Positions 8,333 through 16,993 of a stretch of DNA of 36,450 bases are shown piece by piece. Made by a program: the position numbers and the translations under genes. Where the stretch lies: positions 1 through 36,450 of the IMG/VR virus record IMGVR_UViG_3300048930_000252. One strand, 5' to 3'. Under the pieces are notes generated by a model that saw only the letters and a program-made list of their open reading frames with translations, had not been told where the DNA came from and made no database searches. Position 1 is the first letter of the stretch. The number at the start of each line of letters is the position of its first letter. Source of the DNA: a virus.

Positions 8333-9504
8333 CCAGAGGAACGGATTTCGGCACCAAGTACGCCGCCAAATTTCAGAAGCAGTTGAACACGGTTGCCGCT
8401 GATCTCTATGGTGGCGCGAACACGGTGACTGTTGGCGCCGGGGATCAAATGCTTTTTGACTCCCTCGACATCACAAGCACCCCGGGATACTACGAGGACG
8501 CAAGCACCAACGGAACGCAGATCGCGACCGGTAAGCTCATTTCCGAGAAGCCTGTGGGCATCGCTGGCGCAACAAAGATTTACACCTATGGCATGGAGCG
8601 AATGCTCGTTGCTGCAGTGGGGTATTGCCGCCTTGACGCTCCCGCGACCGATGGCACTAGCTTCTGCCACTTGCTGGCCCTGCCCCCCAACGGAAAGGAT
8701 CAGCGCGCCTACACAACCGCAGAGGCGTCTGCTGCTGGCGTTGGCTACGATGCAGACGACCGGATCAATGCGTACATGACGATGGTGAAGTCTGACGGCG
8801 GGCCTGTGGACCTCATCGCCAAGAATGTCTCCATCAAATCCTTCTCGCTCAAGGCTGAGTCTAAAGGCCCCTTGATGCTGGAGTTCAACGGCACCGCAGA
8901 GACCGAAACGCGAGACGCGACCAAGGCCGCGCGCGCCGCTGTGACTATCGCCACTGGAACACAAGACGCATTCTACATGCTGCGCGACTTCCGCACGGCT
9001 GGTGGCACCACTGGCGTGATGGTCGGGCCCCCTGCATCTATGGAGGCTGTGGCCGCTCTGAGTTTCGCGGTAAATGTGGATTTCGGCCAAGCCGAGAACA
9101 TGGTGCCAACCGGAACTAGCAATGACGGACTTGCTCAAGCTGAGCCTGTGGCGACCGGCATGACCAAGGTTACGGTAGAGGTCAAGCGGTATCTGTACGA
9201 CACAGACAACCCCAAGACATGGGAGCAAGCTGGTACAGAGATCGCCTTCTCTGCCGAGGCTGTAAAAGGCTTGCGCGGTTTTGGCGTAGCCATCCGCTCG
9301 ATGCGCATTGACGCCGTTGAGATTGACCGGGCAGACGGCGGATCTATCACCATCACAGCTACCGCCTATGTCCCCACCGCCACGAGCGCGGCATTCACAA
9401 CCTTCCGCACTTTCAACTCTGTTGAACTTGCCAATCCTAACGATAGCGTCATGCTGGTAAAGATCATCTCCCCCGAAGATACTAACCAATTGAGGGCCGT
9501 ATGA
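8329..9504 (+). CDS. Major tail tube protein
   Basis: 391 aa, in the tail-tube slot directly before the tail-chaperone genes. It starts at ATG 8329 in an ATGA overlap. The protein is rich in beta-type segments with alternating T/V/I residues (TVTVGAGDQMLFDSLDITSTPGYYEDAST, MTKVTVEVKRYLYDTDNPKTWEQAG, GGSITITATAYVPTATSAAFTTF), as tail tube proteins are. It is longer than the 200-250 residues of many tube proteins, so it may carry an inserted surface domain in the middle. A long open frame on the opposite strand is a shadow. Confidence 0.6.
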   Translation: MTRGTDFGTKYAAKFQKQLNTVAADLYGGANTVTVGAGDQMLFDSLDITSTPGYYEDASTNGTQIATGKLISEKPVGIAGATKIYTYGMERMLVAAVGYCRLDAPATDGTSFCHLLALPPNGKDQRAYTTAEASAAGVGYDADDRINAYMTMVKSDGGPVDLIAKNVSIKSFSLKAESKGPLMLEFNGTAETETRDATKAARAAVTIATGTQDAFYMLRDFRTAGGTTGVMVGPPASMEAVAALSFAVNVDFGQAENMVPTGTSNDGLAQAEPVATGMTKVTVEVKRYLYDTDNPKTWEQAGTEIAFSAEAVKGLRGFGVAIRSMRIDAVEIDRADGGSITITATAYVPTATSAAFTTFRTFNSVELANPNDSVMLVKIISPEDTNQLRAV

Positions 9505-9899
9505 TCCGATTCTCTGCGCCTGCTGATGTGGTTTTCTCCCTGGGTGAGATGCGTGTGACATTCGCCGGGATCACCTCCCGCGATGTCATTGCGCTATCTA
9601 TGCGCAAGTTTGACATGCCCACTAAGCCCGAGATCATCAAGGGCAAGGAATACCAAGTCTATGATCTGGAGTCCGCCACCATGGAGCAGGCTTTGGCCTG
9701 GCTTAGTCGGGATGATGAGCTTCTCGCGCTCAAGCTGAAAAGCATTGAAGGCGTGGAAGGCATCCCAGAGACTATGACCGCAGAGGATAGGCTGGAGTTC
9801 GTGCGATTCCTTTACGAGATTGACGGATTCGGTCAGTGGAAAAACGACTACATCCTCGGATCTAAAAAAAAATCTGGAGAAGTGGTTAGCGGCGAGTGA
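9501..9899 (+). CDS. Tail assembly chaperone (G-like), short form
   Basis: 132 aa, between tail tube and tape measure, the position of lambda G. It starts at ATG 9501 overlapping the tube stop and ends at TGA 9897-9899. At 9864-9872 it carries nine consecutive A, read in this frame as three AAA lysine codons (122-124). Downstream, a second open frame continues to 10254 and overlaps it. As in the lambda G/GT system, the short form is presumably the abundant product and a minor fraction is extended by frameshifting to give the T extension. Readable: MTAEDRLEFVRFLYEIDGFGQW. Confidence 0.75.
   Translation: MIRFSAPADVVFSLGEMRVTFAGITSRDVIALSMRKFDMPTKPEIIKGKEYQVYDLESATMEQALAWLSRDDELLALKLKSIEGVEGIPETMTAEDRLEFVRFLYEIDGFGQWKNDYILGSKKKSGEVVSGE
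9864..9872 (+). promoter_or_regulatory. A9 slippery run, programmed frameshift site
   Basis: Nine A between TCT and TCT, decoded as AAA-AAA-AAA in the G frame. A -2 shift (or +1) puts ribosomes in the frame reading AAT CTG GAG AAG TGG, which stays open to 10254. A -1 shift would stop after five codons at TAG 9887-9889, so -1 is not productive. Loss of one A by polymerase slippage during transcription would give the same fusion. Confidence 0.75.
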
Positions 9900-10254
9900 G
9901 TTTTGGGAAGCGAGGTACTGCGATGATTGCCCTAGTGAAACAGAGGATTTTATTAAGGGCAAAGTCGCTTGCCTCGGGTGCGGCGTGTGCAAATATCTTG
10001 ACCATCCAAAGGCGGTTGACCTTGGCTTATCTGGAAACCCTAATTGGTATTTTGATCGTGGCGGCCTCGCTGAATTTTGGGAAGCGAGTAGCACGATTTT
10101 CGGGCTCTCTGATCCCGGTATTAAATTCTGCCCTTCGATCTCTGCTGCTTCCTTCTGGTCTGGTGAGGTCGCTATGGATGAGCGCGACTTTTGGGAATGC
10201 TTGGATCTCAGGCTTCGCCATGCGCGCAAGGAATGGCGAAAGAATCTCAAGTGA
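9871..10254 (+). CDS. T extension of tail chaperone (G-T fusion)
   Basis: About 127 codons read only after the shift at 9864-9872; the fused protein would be about 250 aa. The sequence begins NLEKWLAASEFWEARYC and has five cysteines in CDDC...CLGCGVC, giving a small metal-binding or iron-sulfur-like cluster. The frame also has a TTG at 9820, but that codon lies inside the G gene without a Shine-Dalgarno, so a frameshift product is likelier than independent initiation. The fusion would be the low-abundance chaperone that recruits tape measure protein, by analogy with lambda GT. Its C-terminal GEVAMDERDFWECLDLRLRHARKEW is helical. Confidence 0.7.
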   Translation, partial: NLEKWLAASEFWEARYCDDCPSETEDFIKGKVACLGCGVCKYLDHPKAVDLGLSGNPNWYFDRGGLAEFWEASSTIFGLSDPGIKFCPSISAASFWSGEVAMDERDFWECLDLRLRHARKEWRKNLK

Positions 10255-10266
10255 TGGCGGTGCGCT

Positions 10267-12261
10267 ATGTCTTTGAAATATGTTTTAGAAGTTGACGACA
10301 AAGGCACGCCGAAGGTAAAGGCGTTTGAGTCTGCTGCGAATCAAGCGGACAAAGCAGCGCGCAGAATGGGCGCGGGCATTGATCGCGCCGGGCAAAGCTC
10401 CGCCGCGTTGAAGTCCGTTATTGGTGGTCTCGTTGGTGCGCAGGGTGTGAGGATGCTCGTGCGCGGTGTGGGCGATACCATCGCCGCCTATGATAAGCAA
10501 ATCCAGGCAGAGACGCAACTCACCCGGGCGATGGGCTACCGCTCCGAGGCTCTGATAAAGCAAGCCAGCGCCTTGCAGCGGCTTACCACTTTCGGCGATG
10601 AGGAGACGATTGCAGCGCAGTCCCGCCTTGCGGATTATGTGGGAGAGGAAAAGCAGATTGCAAGGTTGATACCGCTGATCCAAGACTTTGCCACGAAGAA
10701 GGGTATGGACTTGGTGAAGGCTTCCGAGCTTGTGGGTAAGTCCATCGGCTCGGGCACCAACGCTTTGCAGCGGTACGGTATTGCTGTCAACATGACAGGC
10801 ACCGAAGCGCAAAAGACTGAGGAGCTGATAGCCAAGCTGGGCGCAGGGTTTAAGGGCTCTGCCGAGGCTGCTGCGCAGGCTGGCATGGGGCCGATTGTGC
10901 AATTCCAGAACGCTTTGGGAGACCTGAAAGAAGAGATAGGCAAAGGACTTTTGCCGATGATCTCAAAACTTGCGACCGAGTGGACGCAGTTTTTGCAGGA
11001 TCGCAGCGGTCAGAAGATGGTGCAGGAAAGCATCACCGCAAATGCTGAGCTTCTGCGCGTTGTCAACCTGGTAAACGATGCTCAAGCGAGTGTGCAGGCT
11101 ATTGAGTCTGACCTGATAATAGCACGGAGCGAGGGCGACCAGAAGCGTATCGCTAGTCTTGAGACTGACCTTGCGCACTGGACAAAGCGCGAGGCGGCAG
11201 CGCGCGAGCAGTACAACACGCTCAGAAATGAGAAGATCCAAAAGACTCAAGACGATGCCGCTGCAATCGCCGCCGCCGCCGCTGCTAAAGCTGCCGAGAA
11301 GAAGGCAATCAAAGACCTTGAGGAAGCGGAGCGCCGCCGGGCTGAGTCCGCAAAGCTGGCCGAGCAACAGCGCGCAGAGTGGGCGCGCACAACCGCAGCA
11401 CAACAGAAGGAAGCGAGAAAGAATTTACAGGACATGGTTGCCGAGGAAGAGCGCCGCGCCGCCATCAAGTCCGTGCATGGCGGGACAGAGGTCAGTCAAG
11501 CGCAGTACGAGGAAATGGTGGAGCGCGAAGAGATGATCCGTCAGCTACGCCTTGAGGCTATGGATGAGTTCGAGCGCAAGAGCGCAGAGGCTGAGATCCG
11601 CAGGCAGGAGCGGTTATTTATTGCTGGGGAGGATCAGAAAGCGCAGCACATGGCGGAGCTCGCCTACCGCGCTGAGATTGACCAGCTAGACGCAGAGCGC
11701 GCGGCGAAGAGTCAAGAGGCGCATCAAAAGGAAATGGACGCAATCCGCAATGAGCATCTTGCGCGCGTTGCTTCCAGCGCCTCCATGATGGGCTCGCTGT
11801 CTGCCCTCATGGGTGGACGCAAGAAAGCCAACGCCATCACCAAGGGGCTTCTGATTGGCGAGGCGTGGGCCAATACCTATGTCGCCGCAACTCGCGCCTT
11901 GGCGACCCCTCCCGCCCCTAATTATTTCGCGTTCGGTGCTGCGATGCTGCAAGGTGGCGTAGCTGCGCAGGGCATTAGTCAAAAGATGGTGGTCGGTGGA
12001 TTGCCTCGCGGACGCAATGCGGTCGTGCAAATGAACGAAGCGGGGCAAGAATTTGTAGGTAACGCCGGGATGACTCGCACGGTTGGCCGTGACTTTGTGG
12101 AGCGCGGTAACTCTGGTGCCACCCGGGAAGAGCTTGCGGAGCTGCTTGGCGGCCAGAGTCGCGGAGGTGTGACGGTGAATGTGTCCGGTGCTATTGGTTG
12201 GCGCATGATGGCCGAGGAAGTGATCCCGGCTATCAGGCAGCACGAAAGGAGCATGCGTTAA
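10267..12261 (+). CDS. Tape measure protein
   Basis: 664 aa, directly after the chaperone pair. It sets tail length and is carried inside the tube. The N-terminus MSLKYVLEVDDKGTPKVKAFESAANQADKAARR resembles tape-measure starts. A TMP core with TRAMGYRSEALIKQASALQ and GKSIGSGTNALQRYGI follows, then a long alanine/glutamate coiled coil (roughly 270-490). From about residue 503 a hydrophobic segment (SASMMGSLSALMGG, then LLIGEAWANTYVAATRALATPP) may serve in membrane passage. The length predicts a rather short tail compared with lambda gpH (853 aa). The stop overlaps the next start (TAATG). Confidence 0.9.
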   Translation: MSLKYVLEVDDKGTPKVKAFESAANQADKAARRMGAGIDRAGQSSAALKSVIGGLVGAQGVRMLVRGVGDTIAAYDKQIQAETQLTRAMGYRSEALIKQASALQRLTTFGDEETIAAQSRLADYVGEEKQIARLIPLIQDFATKKGMDLVKASELVGKSIGSGTNALQRYGIAVNMTGTEAQKTEELIAKLGAGFKGSAEAAAQAGMGPIVQFQNALGDLKEEIGKGLLPMISKLATEWTQFLQDRSGQKMVQESITANAELLRVVNLVNDAQASVQAIESDLIIARSEGDQKRIASLETDLAHWTKREAAAREQYNTLRNEKIQKTQDDAAAIAAAAAAKAAEKKAIKDLEEAERRRAESAKLAEQQRAEWARTTAAQQKEARKNLQDMVAEEERRAAIKSVHGGTEVSQAQYEEMVEREEMIRQLRLEAMDEFERKSAEAEIRRQERLFIAGEDQKAQHMAELAYRAEIDQLDAERAAKSQEAHQKEMDAIRNEHLARVASSASMMGSLSALMGGRKKANAITKGLLIGEAWANTYVAATRALATPPAPNYFAFGAAMLQGGVAAQGISQKMVVGGLPRGRNAVVQMNEAGQEFVGNAGMTRTVGRDFVERGNSGATREELAELLGGQSRGGVTVNVSGAIGWRMMAEEVIPAIRQHERSMR

Positions 12262-12707
12262 TGGCGACTATATTTACAGCGGTGCCGGGATCGGTGACGA
12301 TCACGCGCGGACTTTCGCAGACCTACGATTTTGGAAAAGAGCGATTGAATTACAGCACGATCTTGTTGCCATCTGGGAATATCTACACCTACGACCATGG
12401 GCCAACATTGAATCGCGGGATCCTAGAGTTTAGTTATGTGACATACGCAGAGGCCGAGGCGTTCCGCAATTGGCTCGTTAATCAAATCCGCTTTGCGATG
12501 ATGCCTTTCACAATCACCCCTGCCTCATGGGATGACATCGGGCGCGGCGAGGGCGTTGCATTAGGCGTCTGCCATTATGACGGCGAGCCTACGACCGCCG
12601 ATGTGATTAGACGGCGTGGACAGGCTGGCAAATTTGATATTCGTTTCCCTTATTTTAGCATTGATTTTGACACGGTGGGCATCCCTGCTGATGTTGTAGG
12701 AGGCTGA
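12261..12707 (+). CDS. Tail protein of unknown function, distal-tail position
   Basis: 148 aa. ATG 12261 shares its A with the tape-measure stop (TAATG) and has AAAGGAG nearby; an in-frame upstream ATG at 12198 is unlikely because it lies inside the tape-measure gene. The protein begins MATIFTAVPGSVTITRGLSQTYDFG and is beta rich with few charges. Genes right after the tape measure commonly encode tail tip or distal tail proteins, so this is a candidate tip component. No family recognised. Confidence 0.55.
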   Translation: MATIFTAVPGSVTITRGLSQTYDFGKERLNYSTILLPSGNIYTYDHGPTLNRGILEFSYVTYAEAEAFRNWLVNQIRFAMMPFTITPASWDDIGRGEGVALGVCHYDGEPTTADVIRRRGQAGKFDIRFPYFSIDFDTVGIPADVVGG

Positions 12708-12708
12708 C

Positions 12709-14856
12709 ATGGCGACCATCCCTAGTTTTCACAAGGCTGTGCATTTATTTGGGCCTTATGGCGCGGTGAATTTCGGCGAGCCTGTTGTTGGTGCGCTGGT
12801 TCAGCTCAAACTCAATTCCACTTTCTACACCCTGGCAAACGCTACCGGCACGAGCTTCTACGCGACCACTACGCCGATCCCTGCGGGGCGGTATGAGTTG
12901 TATGTGAATAGCAGCGTAGTACCGGACGCCTATGTAGAGGTCGGATCTGGTGAAGAGGCTGGGCTCGGGTATGAGGATGGTTCGCTGGTGGGTAGCTCTG
13001 CCATTAAGCGGACTCTGGTCAGTGCTGATTCGTACATGGTAGCGGATAACCCTGTGTTTACCGGCATCATGAACGGCGCTGATATTGTGCTGACTGGGAA
13101 TCTCGTGTCGGCTGCGCCCACGCAGGGCGGTCATGTGATAACGAGGGATTTTGCTTCGGCTAGCTATGTGCCTTATACCGGGGCGAATGCGAATGTGAAT
13201 TTGGGTGTGCGGACTCTAACCACTACAGGGGCCGTTACTGGTGGCGTGGTGACGGCATCCACTCGGCTTGTAAGCCCAGCGATTCGCCCCTCCAGCTCTT
13301 TCGTTGCAATCCAAAATGCAAGCGGTGCAACTATTGGGGAGCTTGGGCAGGATTCGGATTACTGCGAGTTTGATCTATTGCGTGCAAGGTTTTTACAAGC
13401 TAGACAGCAGATCCAAATATTTAAAAATGACTCCAACTACTCGTCTGCAAATCTTGGAGGCTTTATAAATGCGCTTGATGCTTCTGGCGGTTTCCTTCAA
13501 ATTTACGCCTATGGTGGGGGGTCAAATCAGGCTCATATCAATGTTGGCTACAAGGACGGGGGTGTAGCAAGCAAGTCTATTCAGTTTAATGTCGCGCCGG
13601 ATTCACTTTGGTATAACAATGACTTGATTGCGGTTAAAGGGGATTTAGGTAGCTATGTCCCCTACACTGGGGCAACCGCGAATGTTGATCTAGGCGTCCG
13701 CACCATCACCACTACCGGAGCCGTGAGCACTGGGGCTTTGACCGCCGCAGGATTGGTGTCAGCGAACGCAGGGATCGCCACCACTAAGGTAACGGCTACG
13801 GGATTATGCGGATTTAGCAAGCGCGAACTAAGCGCAACCCCTATAACATCCCCAGGAAACATATTTACACAGCAACAATGGGACACCCTGACGATTGGCG
13901 TTAATGACAAGTCTATCAGTGGTATTCGCTTTTTATCCCAGCGCGAAGCATCAACAACGAGCGTGGGCACAAGGCTGTTGCAGAATCTAGAGTCTTTTGA
14001 GATATGGACGGGTATAAGCTCTCAAGTAAAGGCACTCAGCTTATCGGATTCGGGACTTGTGACGGCTGGCGCAGGGCTTGCGGCGACTACGATCACGACA
14101 ACAAACGCCATCACTACTGCGTCCTCCATCATTTTCCAAAACAATCTAACAGGTGCTCAGTGGCAGTACGCGGGGGTTTTGCGTTTTGTCGCGCGTAGAA
14201 GTGGAGACAATTTTGAGCTGCTTGCCCGAAATGATGATGGTACGGCAAGAGATACACCCCTAACTATCCCCCGCGCAACAGAAGGGACGGCAACACTTAA
14301 CCGAGCCCTCACAGCCTCCGGCCTAATCACCGCCAATGGTGGGATAGCTGGGACAACGGCAACGATGACAGGTATGGTGTCCTCTGGGGGGTCAACATTT
14401 GGCGTTGATCAACCGTTTCTAAATCAACACACTACGCGCAAGGACTATGTTGATACGAAGGTTGCCCAAAGCTATGCGGCTACTGTTCCTTTTGTTGGCA
14501 CAAACAACTTCGATACAGGCAATGGGATTAGGGCACAATTCTTTGATGCTGCTACCGATTATATGTCGCTAAAGCTTCGCGCAAACAGCTACGAACTTCA
14601 CGCTTTTCAGTTTGCTGATGGTGTTTGGGGCGTAGCTGGCGGGCCTGATGGATCTATCGCGGCGGCAACATCTCTCACACTAAGCTCCGACCTTACAAAG
14701 ACAACTGGCGATCTTCAAATACCTGTAGATAAAGTATTTCGCATTGGCGAGGATGTAGACGGTTCGTGGCGGCTTGATGTGTCAGGCTCCCAACTCCTAA
14801 TCCAACAAAAGCAATCAGGGACTTGGGTAACAATAGGCGACTTTACAGGAGTTTAG
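12709..14856 (+). CDS. Tail fibre / receptor-binding protein candidate
   Basis: 715 aa. The long protein is glycine-, threonine- and alanine-rich with a beta-prone, repetitive body. The motif SYVPYTGA-x-ANV-x-LGVRT-x-TTTGAV occurs twice, near residues 152 and 315. It is typical of phage tail fibre and host-range proteins, where it marks repeating trimeric beta-helix parts. The N-terminus (MATIPSFHKAVHLFGPYGAVNFGEP) may anchor to the tail tip. The C-terminus (DGSWRLDVSGSQLLIQQKQSG) looks like a compact tip domain. The two motif copies differ at synonymous sites, so the duplication is old. Confidence 0.75.
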   Translation: MATIPSFHKAVHLFGPYGAVNFGEPVVGALVQLKLNSTFYTLANATGTSFYATTTPIPAGRYELYVNSSVVPDAYVEVGSGEEAGLGYEDGSLVGSSAIKRTLVSADSYMVADNPVFTGIMNGADIVLTGNLVSAAPTQGGHVITRDFASASYVPYTGANANVNLGVRTLTTTGAVTGGVVTASTRLVSPAIRPSSSFVAIQNASGATIGELGQDSDYCEFDLLRARFLQARQQIQIFKNDSNYSSANLGGFINALDASGGFLQIYAYGGGSNQAHINVGYKDGGVASKSIQFNVAPDSLWYNNDLIAVKGDLGSYVPYTGATANVDLGVRTITTTGAVSTGALTAAGLVSANAGIATTKVTATGLCGFSKRELSATPITSPGNIFTQQQWDTLTIGVNDKSISGIRFLSQREASTTSVGTRLLQNLESFEIWTGISSQVKALSLSDSGLVTAGAGLAATTITTTNAITTASSIIFQNNLTGAQWQYAGVLRFVARRSGDNFELLARNDDGTARDTPLTIPRATEGTATLNRALTASGLITANGGIAGTTATMTGMVSSGGSTFGVDQPFLNQHTTRKDYVDTKVAQSYAATVPFVGTNNFDTGNGIRAQFFDAATDYMSLKLRANSYELHAFQFADGVWGVAGGPDGSIAAATSLTLSSDLTKTTGDLQIPVDKVFRIGEDVDGSWRLDVSGSQLLIQQKQSGTWVTIGDFTGV

Positions 14857-14857
14857 T

Positions 14858-15316
14858 ATGGCGTTACAACTAATTTCAGCTGGCGATGTTGTTGCCCTAG
14901 GCTTTGACCCCGCAACAGGGGAGCGAGGCTTTCTAACCAAGATCGTGAACGGCACGGGTGCGGCATCTGTCAAGGGTGCTTTAGTATCCGCATCCACCAC
15001 GGCAGATAATCAGTACATCCACCAAGCCAATGAATTTGATACTATCGGCGTGGTGGCTGAGGCAGGTGTGGCCAATGGGTCGGCTACATGGATTTGGAAA
15101 AACGGATCAAGATGTCAGGTGCTTTTGAAGGACGGAGAATCTGCGACTCGCGGCTATTTGATGCTTGCCGCTGACACTGACGGCAGAGCGCGAAATGTGG
15201 CCGTCCCAAACAGTAATCCAGTTGTCGGGGAGCATTTCAAAGAAGTCGGCCATGTTTGCGAATCAAAATCATCTGGCACGAATGTGCTGGCTTTAACAGA
15301 CATTCATTTCAACTAA
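14858..15316 (+). CDS. Possible capsid decoration / cement-like protein
   Basis: 152 aa, one base after the fibre gene. It has no helical content to speak of and reads like small beta-barrel cement proteins (SAGDVVALGFDPATGERGFLTKIVNGTGAASVKGALVSAST, then GVVAEAGVANGSATWIWKNGSRCQVLLKDGESATRGYLMLAADTDGRA). The pattern of KG-x-LV-S, a cluster of GVVAEAG and DG-E-x-x-x-RGYL resembles DUF2190-type capsid or tail decoration proteins. Its location after the fibre gene instead of beside the capsid is unusual for a head decoration, so a fibre-associated role is also possible. Confidence 0.45.
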   Translation: MALQLISAGDVVALGFDPATGERGFLTKIVNGTGAASVKGALVSASTTADNQYIHQANEFDTIGVVAEAGVANGSATWIWKNGSRCQVLLKDGESATRGYLMLAADTDGRARNVAVPNSNPVVGEHFKEVGHVCESKSSGTNVLALTDIHFN

Positions 15317-15326
15317 AGAGCCCACC

Positions 15327-15590
15327 ATGACCAGAACACAAGCCCTAGCCCAGATCGAACACGGCCAAGCCCTAATCCGCGCAGGACAGGAGGCCATAGA
15401 CGCAGCGCAAAACGCACTTGCCCAGATTGACGCAGACGCAAGTCCCGAGGAACTGCAAGCCGCCCGATCTATGGGTATGGCTGCGCCTGATGAGATTGTG
15501 GAGGCGTTTTTGAAAAAGATAGCCACCGAAAAGGCTGCGCTGGACGCGGCTGAAAAAGCCAAATCCGAGTCCGTAGAAAAGGCCAAATAA
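15327..15590 (+). CDS. Small helical hypothetical protein
   Basis: 87 aa, rich in alanine, glutamate and lysine, almost certainly all alpha-helical with coiled-coil character (MTRTQALAQIEHGQALIRAGQEAIDAAQNALAQIDA, ending AEKAKSESVEKAK). It sits between the decoration-like gene and the putative holin, so it could belong to the tail or lysis module. No recognised family. A short intergenic stretch with weak GAG precedes ATG 15327. Confidence 0.6.
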   Translation: MTRTQALAQIEHGQALIRAGQEAIDAAQNALAQIDADASPEELQAARSMGMAAPDEIVEAFLKKIATEKAALDAAEKAKSESVEKAK

Positions 15591-15605
15591 ACCGATATTA
15601 CCCTT

Positions 15606-15911
15606 ATGGAGCAAGACCCCACCCACACCGAGCTGATACTAGGAGGCGTAGCTGCTGCCGTGGCTGCTGGTGTGGGGGCGTGGCGCAAATGGGGGCCAAA
15701 ACCCGTAGAGGAAAAACACGAGGTGAGTGAGCATGACTGCATACGAAAAACAGATATTGAGGGAATCCGTGCCAGACTTGAGGCGGGTGCAATCCGATTT
15801 GAGAGAATGGCTACGGAGATCGGACGATTACAGAGCGACTATGCAAGGCTCGCTGAGTGCGTCCGAGAGCTGGAAAAATCCCTTGCCCACCTGCTAGGGC
15901 GGTTGGATTGA
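15606..15911 (+). CDS. Putative holin-like membrane protein
   Basis: 101 aa with one N-terminal membrane segment (LILGGVAAAVAAGVGAW, about residues 10-26), an acidic extreme N-terminus and a positive patch right after (RKWGPK). By the positive-inside rule the long C-terminal coiled coil (FERMATEIGRLQSDYARLAECVRELEKSLAHLLGRL) would face the cytoplasm. It directly precedes a DUF1353 gene and an M15 endolysin, so a holin or other lysis function is inferred. It also resembles inner-membrane spanin shapes, but the predicted orientation argues against that. No good Shine-Dalgarno before ATG 15606. Confidence 0.5.
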   Translation: MEQDPTHTELILGGVAAAVAAGVGAWRKWGPKPVEEKHEVSEHDCIRKTDIEGIRARLEAGAIRFERMATEIGRLQSDYARLAECVRELEKSLAHLLGRLD

Positions 15912-16366
15912 ATCGCCACGATCCCATAAAGGTTCACAGCTTCCACATCCTCGGAAGCATACAAAGTACCAGACTGCGCCGCAGGTGGTACAAGATCACC
16001 GATTCCGTCACAATCGTTTTAGATACTAGCTGGGGGGTTATCCGCGTCCGTGTGCGCGCTGGATTTTGCTGCGATGGGCGAAGCGGTGGCGTTGCGGTGG
16101 ATTGGTTGTTTCCCAATTGGGGGAATCAAGACGAACGCGCCTGTGTCCTTGTGCATGATGCGCTTTTCTATGATCTTGGACTGAGCTTTGAGACCGCAAA
16201 CGAAATTCTAAGGCAAATGATCATACTCACAAAATACCCAGAGTGGCGCGCAAATCTGGTGCATTGGGGCGTGTCTGGATCAATAGGGCGCAAGGCTTTT
16301 GGCATGAACAACCCGCAGGATGAAGAGCTGCGGAAATACCTTGATCTGGATTGGGACGATGTCTAA
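15908..16366 (+). CDS. DUF1353-like protein of lysis cassette
   Basis: 152 aa starting at TTG 15908, which overlaps the stop of the holin-like gene (TTGA) and has AGGGCGG just upstream; an upstream GTG at 15857 would overlap deep into that gene. It shows the DUF1353 pattern of phage proteins: a beta-rich N-terminal half (YKITDSVTIVLDTSWGVIRVRVRAGFCCDGRS) followed by ERACVLVHDALFYDLGLSF and NEILRQMI. The family is common next to holins and endolysins in phages, but its reaction is unknown. It overlaps the endolysin gene by 8 bp. Confidence 0.75.
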   Translation: MNRHDPIKVHSFHILGSIQSTRLRRRWYKITDSVTIVLDTSWGVIRVRVRAGFCCDGRSGGVAVDWLFPNWGNQDERACVLVHDALFYDLGLSFETANEILRQMIILTKYPEWRANLVHWGVSGSIGRKAFGMNNPQDEELRKYLDLDWDDV

Positions 16367-16706
16367 CTTCCCCGACAAAGAACTTGCGTGCAAGTGCTGT
16401 GGCAAATTGCCCCCAGGCATCGCCCAACTACGCGAGCGCCTTGAGCGACTCCGCGAACTCGCTGGGGCTCCAATCATAGTCAACTCAGGCTACCGCTGCG
16501 GCGATCATAATAAGCGCATTGGTGGGGCTCCCAAATCCCGACACCTCATCGATGCCGCAGATATTCGCTGTCCTAAAGTACCGCTATCCAAACTATACCA
16601 GCTCTGCGAATCCGACCCCCTGCTTTCCTCTGGAGGGCTGGCACTCAAGCCGGGCTCTTTCCTGCACATTGACTGCGGGCCTAAACGACGGTGGGAATAC
16701 AAATGA
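16359..16706 (+). CDS. Endolysin, peptidase M15A type
   Basis: 115 aa. A zinc peptidase that would cut the peptide crosslinks of murein at the end of infection. Visible: LACKCCGKLPPG at the start, IIVNSGYRCGDHNKRIGGAPKSRHLIDAADI with zinc ligands His62 and Asp68, and FLHID with His103. These are the SGYR, SxH-x5-D and LHID-type signatures of the M15_3 family. No signal peptide or SAR segment is seen, so export through a holin is expected. I chose ATG 16359 (overlapping the upstream stop); an upstream in-frame start at 16320 would overlap the neighbour further. ATGA overlap with the next gene. Confidence 0.88.
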   Translation: MSNFPDKELACKCCGKLPPGIAQLRERLERLRELAGAPIIVNSGYRCGDHNKRIGGAPKSRHLIDAADIRCPKVPLSKLYQLCESDPLLSSGGLALKPGSFLHIDCGPKRRWEYK

Positions 16707-16951
16707 GACACCCCCTAGAAGTCCTTGCCGAACTCTACGCAACATTGAGAGATCAGTGCATAGAGCTTATGGCGCAGCACCAGAAAGACGGTGATCCCAC
16801 CACCCTTCGCAAGCGCCACGAGCTGGAGCAGATCTGGGATTTGGCAACCTCTACCGTGCCCGAGCACGACATGGACGCCATCGCTACAATGCTCGGCGTA
16901 CACGATCCCCACATTTTAACATTGCCTGACGACTTCAAAGAGTCTGAATAA
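16703..16951 (+). CDS. Small hypothetical protein after the endolysin
   Basis: 82 aa, starting in an ATGA overlap with the endolysin and preceded by GGTGGGAA. Helical and acidic (LEVLAELYATLRDQCIELMAQHQKDGD, then LEQIWDLATSTVPEHDMDAIATMLG). No membrane segment, so it is not a spanin or holin. It could be a lysis regulator or a tail gene, but there is nothing more specific in the sequence. Forty-two bases without a gene follow before 16994. Confidence 0.6.
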   Translation: MRHPLEVLAELYATLRDQCIELMAQHQKDGDPTTLRKRHELEQIWDLATSTVPEHDMDAIATMLGVHDPHILTLPDDFKESE

Positions 16952-16993
16952 ATTATTTTACCAACTCACCCCAAGCCAAACAAGGACGGCACC

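Noticed and set aside
8293-9561. 422-residue minus-strand frame across the tail tube gene
   Set aside because: Antisense shadow of a coupled plus-strand gene with no motif or ribosome site.
9896-10276. 126-residue frame overlapping the T extension
   Set aside because: It is the -1 frame, has no plausible start site, and its sequence lacks the clear protein character of the 9871-10254 frame.
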